Shown: positions 26,725 to 33,941 of the stretch, in pieces | Layout of the letters: each line of letters begins with the position of its first letter | Numbering within the stretch: position 1 is the stretch's first letter | Assembly (NCBI RefSeq): GCF_014207565.1 | Contig: NZ_JACHGJ010000001.1 | Coordinates: 186,001-250,000, forward strand | Direction: 5' to 3' | Source: Spirochaeta isovalerica | GTDB lineage: Bacteria; Spirochaetota; Spirochaetia; DSM-2461 | Length of the DNA stretch: 64,000 bases | Notes under the pieces: model-generated | The model's database searches: none | What the model was told of the DNA's origin: nothing | The model's input: the letters and a program-made list of their open reading frames with translations, nothing else | Translations under genes and position numbers: made by a program

Positions 26725-26856
26725 GATTTCCTTTCATCCGGACTGTACCGTCGGCTCTGGAGTTCCACCAGATCAGTCTATCGTTTTGCGATAGAGTCGC
26801 GGGCTATAACCGCCGGTTTGGAATTGCCTTGCAAGGCTCACCATACCCCGAAAATC
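26725..26856 (-). ncRNA. FMN riboswitch (RFN element)
   Basis: The minus strand contains the hallmark RFN blocks in order: GGTATGGTGAGCC, then ACCGGCGGT followed by TAGCCCGCGA, a variable hairpin (ATCGTTTTGCGAT complement), then CTGATCTGGTG, CTCCAGAGCCGACGG, and AGTCCGGATGAAAG. The outer helix P1 can form between GATTTTC (26856-26850) and GGAAATC (26731-26725). It is followed by a terminator and ribD, so binding of FMN should switch the riboflavin operon off. Confidence 0.96.
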
Positions 26857-26864
26857 TTGAGGTG

Positions 26865-26893
26865 AGATTATTTCACATTTTTGTGTTTGTCAA
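26865..26893 (-). promoter_or_regulatory. Promoter of the rib operon, inside the 3' end of the methyltransferase gene
   Basis: On the minus strand a perfect TTGACA (26893-26888), a 17-bp spacer and TAATCT (26870-26865) precede the riboswitch. Initiation near 26858 would start the RNA about two bases before the P1 helix. The -35 box lies within the last codons of the upstream mnmD-like gene. Confidence 0.65.
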
Positions 26894-27886
26894 TAAAATT
26901 TTATTTAATTCTCCTATGGCTGTTCGCGTATCGGGTGCTTCCAAAGCTGTTTTTTTATAGGATGGATCTATCTTATCATTTTTTATTTTCTTTACAGTAA
27001 GATAGTTACCGCTATTTCTCAATACTTCTCTTTCCCGGTTCCTTCTTTCAAAGATTTCCATAGCGCTACTATTTAAACCGGGATCTCTAAAGGGGGTTCC
27101 GACAGTTGCCAGCGCCATTAACATCTCATCATGGAGTGGTATGCGGGAGCAAAGCCTTTTGTCATCACTGCGAATGGCCGCTATGGTTATTCCTCTCTGG
27201 CGTCCAATAGCCGGTCCTTCTCCAATATGGAACTCAGCATCGTACAAAGCTTTTCGGAAGGGGATGGAAGAAGAATAGGAGATCAGGATTCCGTCGCGGG
27301 ATATGCGGCTCTTCAGAAGGCTCAGAAATTCTACTGAATAAAGCACGGGATCATTGGAGGGTGAGAAACCGTCGTGAAAAACAATATCGAAGTATTTTTC
27401 AGGCAATTCGGGAATGATGGCCCTCGCATCGCCGCAATGAAAAATCAACTGTCCGCTTAACTGATTCTGAATAAAGCCATCGACCGCCCGATCGTACATC
27501 TCTTTGCTTTCAATCTCCAGAGGAAGACAGGATCCTAAAAAAAGCAACTCGCGGCTCATCTCAACCAGATGTATTTCCGTTTCATCATTGCACGACAGAG
27601 CTGCAAGGCTGTTGTAACCCATGCCGCTGCAGAGATCGAGTAACTTTGGTTTTTTTCTGTCAGCTATTCCGGAAGGATAGGCGAATTTTTCAAATGCTTC
27701 TTTCAAAGCCCCGATTCTGGAATGCATCAGCTCCGATTCGGAAGTTGACCGGAGAGTGTATGTCCCGTCATCAGTCTTTACCAGCAAATCATTTTTTTTC
27801 AGTTCCGTGACTAGTTTGCTTTTATCAATTATTTCTGATTCCATAAAAGCAGAAATGATCTGGAGAGCTTTCTGTTCCGCCTGCAT
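26873..27886 (-). CDS. MnmD-like SAM-dependent methyltransferase
   Basis: A 337-residue protein. Residues 1-50 look like a small winged-helix segment (VTELKKNDLLVKTDDGTYTL). Residues about 75-235 are a Rossmann methyltransferase with the SAM loop LLDLCSGMGYN, the acidic strand end HLVEMS, and FDIVFHDGFSPSNDPVLYS, which matches the DGFxPxxNP motif of the MnmC/MnmD methyltransferase domain (tRNA wobble uridine mnm5 modification). The C-terminal FAD oxidase domain of bifunctional MnmC is absent, so it would be a stand-alone MnmD type. The C-terminal about 100 residues are without recognisable fold. It is divergent from the PAS/EAL gene by 68 bp. Confidence 0.7.
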   Translation of the reverse strand: MQAEQKALQIISAFMESEIIDKSKLVTELKKNDLLVKTDDGTYTLRSTSESELMHSRIGALKEAFEKFAYPSGIADRKKPKLLDLCSGMGYNSLAALSCNDETEIHLVEMSRELLFLGSCLPLEIESKEMYDRAVDGFIQNQLSGQLIFHCGDARAIIPELPEKYFDIVFHDGFSPSNDPVLYSVEFLSLLKSRISRDGILISYSSSIPFRKALYDAEFHIGEGPAIGRQRGITIAAIRSDDKRLCSRIPLHDEMLMALATVGTPFRDPGLNSSAMEIFERRNREREVLRNSGNYLTVKKIKNDKIDPSYKKTALEAPDTRTAIGELNKILLTNTKM

Positions 27887-27954
27887 TACCGTTTCAATAT
27901 CCTTTTCGTATTCTATGTTGGAATTTTATTGATCTATCAACTAAATTTATAGTC

Positions 27955-30300
27955 ATGAAAAGGGGTCCTGCCTGGAAAATCGTCTCTTTTTTTCTCCGTC
28001 ATGAAAAAAATAACTATGAAGGTTTAAAATCGCTACGCTACAGGTATATGTCTCTTTTCGAACCGGTTTTTATTGCTCTCAGTTTGGGATCGTCACTTAT
28101 CGTTCAGTCTCAACTATATCAGAATGGAATGCTTTATCAGCTCCTCTTATTCCTGTCTCTGCAGATGCTCATTATCCTGATCATTAATTTCCTGAAACCG
28201 TCGCGGCTCGTTGATAAATCGTTTTTTCTTTATATTTTTACTATGATGTCATTTTTTACCGCAACGGGTGTTAATCAATACAGGGCTTATCTTTGGATTT
28301 TTCTCTGCGTTCTTGTTTCCGCTCTTTTATACCGTATCAGAAAAACGGCTATCGTATATCTGTTGCTGGCCGGAAATATCGTTTTCATCAACAGATATGC
28401 CGTATTTCAAGCTCTTTCCATGGGAAAGCTGTCATTGGATTTGAATTCCATCGGGTTTTATACCATGCTCACCAGTTTTCTGACCGGTGCGTCCGTTTCC
28501 GTAATTGTAAATAATCTGGAGAAAAGTTTTGCAAAATTATACAAGCTCAAGAAAACTCTTGAGAACCGGAACAGTAAGCTCAGCAGAGAACAGGAAGTCG
28601 CCAGGCATTACCGCAATGCTCTGATGGGTAATGAATTGAAGTTTAAAACGATTGTAGAATATGCTTTCGACGGAATTACCATTCTCGATAAAAATGGTAA
28701 TAACAAATTTATCAGCAATTCGACGGAAAATATTACAGGATACAGTTCCGAGGAGTTTTCCGAAGGAGCTATGAACCTTGATCGGATTCATCCTGATGAT
28801 CTTCAGCGGGTCATTGAGAATTTCCGGAATATCACAGAAGGCCGTATAGATAAAAGTACCATTTATTACCGATATCTCCATAAAGACGGAGAGTGGAGAA
28901 ATCTGGAAGTGACCGTCACTGATCTCCTTAACAATCCCGGTATCGAAGGCATTCTCTTTATATACAGGGATGTGACCAGGCACATTCAGGCGGAACAGAG
29001 AGCCCGGTATTTTGAATTTTACGATCAGTTGACAGGTTTGCCGAATCTCCTGATGTTTTCGGAGAAGATCAGCGAGGAGATTGAACGCTCCGCTGCCAGA
29101 AAAAGATCTTTTGCCGTTATGTGCCTGGGATTAAACAGCTTCAAGGATATAAACGGTCAGTTCGGAACATCTTTCGGTGATATTCTTTTGAAACAGATCG
29201 GTTCGCGGTTGAAATCCAACTTCAGAGGTGATGATTTCGTCTCCCGCATGATGGGCGACAAGTTTCTCATTCTCTTTTCTGATATGAAATCGGAAGATGA
29301 TGTTATTGCCATAGTGCAGAAAACCATGGGCAGTTTTGAAACGCCTTTCTGGGTCGAACAGAGGGATATTGCTGTTTCGGTGTCCATAGGAATCAGTGTC
29401 TATCCCCATGATGGAACCCTCAAGGATGAACTGATCAAGAACAGCGAGGCTGCCCTTTTTCTCTGCAAGGAAAATCGCGACCGTAAATACGCTATGTTCA
29501 ACAAGAATCAGAATGAGGATCTCATAAACCGCATTCAGATTGAAAAGGAGATATACCAGGCCATCGAGGATAAAACTTTCACGGTTTATTATCAGCCGAA
29601 GGTCGATCTGGATGGTAATCTGGTCGGAGCCGAGGCTCTGATTCGATGGTTTCACAGAGAAAGGGGGATGGTATCCCCGGGACAGTTTATCCCTATATCA
29701 GAAAGGAACAGATCCATAATTGAAATCGGGAAAATCGTTATGGAGAAAACTTACAGCCAGATAAGGGAATGGATAGACTCGGGACTTGAACCAGTTGAGA
29801 TCTCCATAAATGTGGCCCCTATGCAATTCAGTGATAGAGGTTTTATCGATTATATCGATGAGCTGCAGAACCGCTATGACATTGATCCGGATCTGATTGA
29901 ATTCGAGATTACCGAAACCGGCATTATGGAAAACGAGAAGAAAACTACGGAAATCATGCACCTTTTGATTGAGAGAGGATACTCCATTTCCATCGATGAT
30001 TTCGGAACAGGATATTCTTCACTGAACAAGCTTAAGGATTACCCCGTCACCACATTGAAAATCGATAAATCCTTCATAGATCCGCTTCCCGACAACGCTT
30101 CTTCCAATATCGTTAAAACGATAATTGAGCTCGCCCATTTTCTTCAGTATCGTGTTGTTGCCGAAGGTGTTGAAAAAGAGGAGCAGCATCTGCTTCTGGC
30201 AACGCTGCAGTGCGATATGATACAGGGATATTTCTTCCACAAGCCAATGCCTTCGACGCATTTTGTCAAATTAATGAAAAAACCGGCCTCTGCATTATGA
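27955..30300 (+). CDS. Membrane PAS / degenerate GGDEF / EAL protein, probable c-di-GMP phosphodiesterase
   Basis: A 781-residue protein. About six hydrophobic segments occupy residues 30-190, then a short coiled coil (190-215), a PAS domain (about 225-345: IVEYAFDGITIL, then GILFIYRDVTRHIQ), a GGDEF domain (about 355-520) and an EAL domain (about 530-775). The GGDEF signature is degenerate: MGDKF at residues 433-437, so cyclase activity is unlikely and the domain may instead be regulatory. The EAL motif (residues 560-562), the metal-binding ITETG segment and the DDFGTGYSSL loop (Asp681, Asp682) are intact, which favours hydrolysis of cyclic di-GMP. The last bases of the gene form the arm of a terminator hairpin shared with ackA. 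Confidence 0.9.
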   Translation: MKRGPAWKIVSFFLRHEKNNYEGLKSLRYRYMSLFEPVFIALSLGSSLIVQSQLYQNGMLYQLLLFLSLQMLIILIINFLKPSRLVDKSFFLYIFTMMSFFTATGVNQYRAYLWIFLCVLVSALLYRIRKTAIVYLLLAGNIVFINRYAVFQALSMGKLSLDLNSIGFYTMLTSFLTGASVSVIVNNLEKSFAKLYKLKKTLENRNSKLSREQEVARHYRNALMGNELKFKTIVEYAFDGITILDKNGNNKFISNSTENITGYSSEEFSEGAMNLDRIHPDDLQRVIENFRNITEGRIDKSTIYYRYLHKDGEWRNLEVTVTDLLNNPGIEGILFIYRDVTRHIQAEQRARYFEFYDQLTGLPNLLMFSEKISEEIERSAARKRSFAVMCLGLNSFKDINGQFGTSFGDILLKQIGSRLKSNFRGDDFVSRMMGDKFLILFSDMKSEDDVIAIVQKTMGSFETPFWVEQRDIAVSVSIGISVYPHDGTLKDELIKNSEAALFLCKENRDRKYAMFNKNQNEDLINRIQIEKEIYQAIEDKTFTVYYQPKVDLDGNLVGAEALIRWFHRERGMVSPGQFIPISERNRSIIEIGKIVMEKTYSQIREWIDSGLEPVEISINVAPMQFSDRGFIDYIDELQNRYDIDPDLIEFEITETGIMENEKKTTEIMHLLIERGYSISIDDFGTGYSSLNKLKDYPVTTLKIDKSFIDPLPDNASSNIVKTIIELAHFLQYRVVAEGVEKEEQHLLLATLQCDMIQGYFFHKPMPSTHFVKLMKKPASAL

Positions 30301-30310
30301 AAGGCCGGTT
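30276..30310 (-). terminator. Terminator between the EAL gene and ackA
   Basis: AACCGGCC (30281-30288) and GGCCGGTT (30303-30310) form a perfect 8-bp stem. On the minus strand it is followed by six T, so it ends ackA transcripts; on the plus strand the downstream T-run is poorer. One arm and the loop lie inside the 3' end of the EAL gene. Confidence 0.75.
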
Positions 30311-30334
30311 CTGATATTTTTCTGATATTCTTTC

Positions 30335-31534
30335 TTATGAAAGAACTTTTCTTGTTTCGAGAGCGATCATCAGCTCTTCGTTTGTCTGGACTTTCAGTAC
30401 TTTCACTCTGGATTCATCGGTGCTGACTTCGAAAGTTCCGTCGGCGAAGCTGTCGTTTCTCTTGCTGTCGAATTTTATGCCGAGATACTCCATGTTGACG
30501 CAGACATCTTCTCTGAGAATCGGCATTTTCTCTCCGACGCCTCCGGTAAAGACGATTACGTCGACGCCGTTCATGGCCGCCGCGTAGGCACCGATCATTT
30601 TCTTGATTTTATAGGTATACACTTCAAAAGCCTGAATAGCCATATCGTTCTTTTCTTTCAGAATTTTGTCCTCGATCTCTCTCATATCATTGCTGATATC
30701 GGAAAGTCCGAGCATACCGCTCTGTTTGTTAAGAACGTTGTTTACCTCATCGGCGCTCATTTTCATGTTGTTCATCATGTACATGGGGATGGCGGGGTCG
30801 ATATCTCCCGATCTGGTTCCCATCATGATACCTTCGAGAGGTGTGAAGCCCATGGATGTGTCGACCGATTTGCCTCCGTCTATTGCGCAGACAGAAGCTC
30901 CGTTGCCGATGTGGCAGGTAATGATCTTGAGATCTTCAACTTTTTTACCGACAAACTCCGCCGCCTTGAGGGCTACGTATTTATGAGATGTTCCGTGAAA
31001 ACCGTATTTTCTGATTTTATAATCAGTGTAATAGTTGTAGGGAAGAGCATACAGGAAAGCTCTCGAAGGCATTGTCTGGTGGAACGCCGTATCGAATACA
31101 CCTACCTGGGGAACATCGGGAAGGGCTTCGGTTATAGCTTCGATACCTTTGATGTTAGCCGGGTTGTGAAGAGGCGCGAGTTCGCAGCATTTATCCAGAA
31201 CCTTCATAACTTCATCGTTGATTTTTGCCGAATCGGCGTAATCTTCTCCGCCGTGAACGATTCTGTGGCCGACCGCGTCGATTTCCGACTGGTCTTTGAT
31301 AACGCCGTGTTTGTCGCTCATAAGATTCTTGAGAATCTCTTTGATACCCACAGTGTGATCGGAAATGGGCATCTCCAGTTTTTTCACTGAGTATTTTTCA
31401 CTTTTGTATGTGTAAAGCGCATCTTCTTCCCCGATACGCTCGACAACACCGTCTGCCATAACGTCTTCATTTTCCAGATTGATAAACTGAAATTTTATTG
31501 AAGAACTTCCGCAGTTGAGTGTCAGTACTTTCAT
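30335..31534 (-). CDS. ackA: Acetate kinase
   Basis: A 399-residue enzyme that makes ATP and acetate from acetyl phosphate and ADP (EC 2.7.2.1). It starts with the diagnostic MKVLTLNCGSSSIKF and has VGHRIVHGGE, the FDTAFHQTMP segment, YGFHGTSHKYV (active-site His), CHIGNGAS and GFTPLEG(I)MMGTRSGDIDP. The start at 31534 has an AGGAG site at 31541-31545. Such an enzyme would collect the energy of acetyl-CoA produced by lysine fermentation, but it is not linked to that operon in the DNA; no pta is next to it. Confidence 0.98.
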   Translation of the reverse strand: MKVLTLNCGSSSIKFQFINLENEDVMADGVVERIGEEDALYTYKSEKYSVKKLEMPISDHTVGIKEILKNLMSDKHGVIKDQSEIDAVGHRIVHGGEDYADSAKINDEVMKVLDKCCELAPLHNPANIKGIEAITEALPDVPQVGVFDTAFHQTMPSRAFLYALPYNYYTDYKIRKYGFHGTSHKYVALKAAEFVGKKVEDLKIITCHIGNGASVCAIDGGKSVDTSMGFTPLEGIMMGTRSGDIDPAIPMYMMNNMKMSADEVNNVLNKQSGMLGLSDISNDMREIEDKILKEKNDMAIQAFEVYTYKIKKMIGAYAAAMNGVDVIVFTGGVGEKMPILREDVCVNMEYLGIKFDSKRNDSFADGTFEVSTDESRVKVLKVQTNEELMIALETRKVLS

Positions 31535-31584
31535 TATTGACTCCTGCTTTTTTTTCTTTAAATGCAAAATAAATATTTCATTAA

Positions 31585-31613
31585 TTTATACATATTAATC
31601 AGTGCTACCGCAA
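31585..31613 (-). promoter_or_regulatory. Candidate ackA promoter
   Basis: On the minus strand TTGCGG (31613-31608), a 17-bp spacer and TATAAA (31590-31585) lie about 50 bp upstream of the ackA start, in the 167-bp divergent region between ackA and ispG. I see no clear ispG promoter; a TATGAT stands at 31672-31677 without a good -35. Confidence 0.4.
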
Positions 31614-31701
31614 TACCCTGAGAGGGCTCTCCCTTAAGTCCCTTTACCTGTGGAGCATAATTCTGTTTTTATGCTATGATTTGATAACATATAAGGAAAA
31701 T

Positions 31702-32748
31702 ATGATGGATAAAACGAGAGAGATTGCTATCGGAAATATAAAGCTGGGAGGAGACAACCCCGTTCTCGTTCAGACGATGTGGGACAAAGCCGTTGAAAAG
31801 GTAGACAGTGAGTTAATCTCCGAGCTCAACAGGCTGCAGGTATACGGCAACCGACTGATCCGTTTTGCCGCGCCGACATTGGAGTCGGTTCCTCTGCTGG
31901 GAGAAATCGCCGGCAGAATCACAATGCCCGTTGTGGCTGATATCCATTTCGATTATAAGATAGCCCTGGCCTGTATGGATCAGGGGCTTCCCAAAATCCG
32001 TATCAATCCCGGCAATATCGGCGCATCATGGAAAGTAGAGGAAGTTGTCAAAAAAGCAGCCGATACGGGCACGGTTATCAGGATAGGGGCTAACGGGGGA
32101 TCTCTACCAAAATCGCTGAAGCATATGGATAATCGCGCAGAAGCTCTCGTTCTGGCGGCGGAGGAACAGCTTAATTTTCTGGAAAGTCTTGGTTTTGAGA
32201 ATGTCATCGTATCTCTCAAGTCTTCCGATATCGAAGAAAATTATGAAGCCAACAGTCTTTTCGCATCACGACATGATTATCCGCTCCATCTCGGAATTAC
32301 CGAAGCGGGTCCTCTTATCCCCTCAATCGTCAAAAGTTCCATAGGACTTTCCCGACTCCTGGAAAAAGGCATCGGGAGCACGATTAGAATTTCCATTTCC
32401 GACAGCCCTCTCAAGGAAGTCATCGCCGGAAATGAAATCCTTTCGGTTCTGGGGCTCAATTCTCAGGCCAGGGTCAATCTCATCTCCTGCCCTAAATGTG
32501 GGCGGTCATCCTTTGACACCCATAGTTTTACTGAAGAGATACAGGATTATCTCTATTCTGTCGATAAAGATATATCGGTCGCTGTCATGGGATGCATGGT
32601 AAACGGACCCGGAGAAGCGTCCCATGCCGATATAGGGATCAGCGGAGTGGGAAACAGCATTGCAATCTTTAAAAAAGGTGAAATCATCCGGAGGGAAACA
32701 GCTTGCACGGCAAAAGAAGCATTTATCGAAGAAATAGAACAACTCTGA
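31702..32748 (+). CDS. ispG: 4-hydroxy-3-methylbut-2-en-1-yl diphosphate synthase
   Basis: A 348-residue [4Fe-4S] enzyme of the MEP isoprenoid pathway (older name gcpE). The N-terminal TIM barrel holds VADIHFDYKIAL and KIRINPGNIG; the C-terminal reductase domain holds the cluster cysteines in SCPKCGR and MGCMVNGPGEA. This is the short bacterial form. I start it at the ATG at 31702, with AAGGAAAA at 31693-31700; a second ATG follows directly at 31705. The reaction reduces 2-C-methylerythritol cyclodiphosphate to HMBPP. The 3' end overlaps the next gene by 46 bp. Confidence 0.96.
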   Translation: MMDKTREIAIGNIKLGGDNPVLVQTMWDKAVEKVDSELISELNRLQVYGNRLIRFAAPTLESVPLLGEIAGRITMPVVADIHFDYKIALACMDQGLPKIRINPGNIGASWKVEEVVKKAADTGTVIRIGANGGSLPKSLKHMDNRAEALVLAAEEQLNFLESLGFENVIVSLKSSDIEENYEANSLFASRHDYPLHLGITEAGPLIPSIVKSSIGLSRLLEKGIGSTIRISISDSPLKEVIAGNEILSVLGLNSQARVNLISCPKCGRSSFDTHSFTEEIQDYLYSVDKDISVAVMGCMVNGPGEASHADIGISGVGNSIAIFKKGEIIRRETACTAKEAFIEEIEQL

Positions 32749-33860
32749 TTTTTACACTGCTGTTTTCATTTTCCTTTGTCAGCCTTCCGGCTCAGGAGAA
32801 CGATGCAGCGGCCAATTCCCTAACCGCTTCGATAGGTTCGCTTGACTCCATGGAATCGTGGCTTCTCTACGAGAGAGGTCTCCATCTTTTCAGCCGTAAA
32901 GAATACGGTGAAGCACTGAACCATTTTAACAAGCTCATAGAAAGGCATGGCGTGTATCCCGAGGCGGAATACTGGATAGGGCGGGTTTTTGAGCAGGAAG
33001 GGGAACACATTCTGGCTGAAAAGCAGTATCAGAAAGCATTGGAAGCGGTACGTGTACTCCATATTCCCGAGCAGAAATACGAAATACAGTACAGACTGGC
33101 CGAACTCTACAAGAACCGGGGAGATCTCGATTCATACAGTCAGATTCTGAACAGCATAATACTGGATGAACTGGAGAACAATCAGCTCGCCCTCGCCAAT
33201 GAAAGCCCGGCCATCAACACATTGAAAAGAGACGGCATTGACAGAACTCTTCTGCTGTTCCGGCACACCTTCACATATTCCATAGAAGCATTCAACCAAC
33301 TCGGCATCTACTATTACAAAAAAGGTGATTACAGGGCCGCGACGGCAAAACTGATTTATCCTCTCCTCAGTTTTTTTTCCATTACAATTGATTATCTGAG
33401 AGACAGCGATCCGCAATTGACCTTTCCCGAAGATTTCGACGAACTGGTTGAAAAACACAGTGAATATGTCTTCGGCACTCTGGAAAGAATTATCAGGCGC
33501 AAAGAAAAGGACTTCTCCTTTATGAGAGACCTCGATTCTCTGGAAGTCATTGATAGGGATAACCAGCTCAGAAACGCCGCAACGCTCCTCCCAAAGCCTC
33601 CTGAATATTATCTGTCCGGCGTTTCCTGCTGCCTTCAGACATCATTTTCCGATCCATCATTAAAACTCTTAATGGATGATTATGAAATCTTCAGGACCAT
33701 GTATTATCTGGCGGCATCCCTTTATGCCGAAGGTTATACCGAAACCGCCCTCAGAATCTGGGAAATCATTAATATGAATGAAGATGCCGGAATGTGGAAA
33801 TTGCGTTCGGAGCAGCAGCTTGATGAGCCTTCGGTTGATTCGACTGATATCATTTTTTAA
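32703..33860 (+). CDS. Secreted TPR-like protein
   Basis: A 385-residue protein starting with TTG at 32703. That start has a GGAGGG site at 32690-32695 inside ispG, and it yields a signal peptide (TTLIFTLLFSFSFVSLPAQ) after a basic N-terminus. Residues 50-180 contain TPR-like helix pairs (LYERGLHLFSRKEYGEALNHF, AEYWIGRVFEQEGEHILAE, IQYRLAELYKNRGD), and further helical repeats follow to the end. It is probably periplasmic and protein-binding. No family name can be assigned. The 46-bp overlap with ispG suggests co-transcription. Confidence 0.8.
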   Translation: MHGKRSIYRRNRTTLIFTLLFSFSFVSLPAQENDAAANSLTASIGSLDSMESWLLYERGLHLFSRKEYGEALNHFNKLIERHGVYPEAEYWIGRVFEQEGEHILAEKQYQKALEAVRVLHIPEQKYEIQYRLAELYKNRGDLDSYSQILNSIILDELENNQLALANESPAINTLKRDGIDRTLLLFRHTFTYSIEAFNQLGIYYYKKGDYRAATAKLIYPLLSFFSITIDYLRDSDPQLTFPEDFDELVEKHSEYVFGTLERIIRRKEKDFSFMRDLDSLEVIDRDNQLRNAATLLPKPPEYYLSGVSCCLQTSFSDPSLKLLMDDYEIFRTMYYLAASLYAEGYTETALRIWEIINMNEDAGMWKLRSEQQLDEPSVDSTDIIF

Positions 33861-33921
33861 TATTTCTCTCATCTCCTTGATTTCTTTGCATTTTCAAGTC
33901 GGGTATTCTTATTTTTTCCGT

Positions 33922-33927
33922 TATAAT
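33922..33927 (+). promoter_or_regulatory. -10 box close to the uvrA start
   Basis: A perfect TATAAT lies only 14 bp before the uvrA ATG, with no clear -35 at 16-18 bp and no purine-rich ribosome-binding site between it and the start. If used, the mRNA would carry a leader of about 8 nt or less. Confidence 0.4.
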
Positions 33928-33941
33928 ATATTCTGATATTT

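Noticed and set aside
31614-31660. GAGAG/CTCTC palindrome between ackA and ispG as a terminator
   Set aside because: Stem of five pairs with a two-base loop and no T-tract; it does not follow any gene end.
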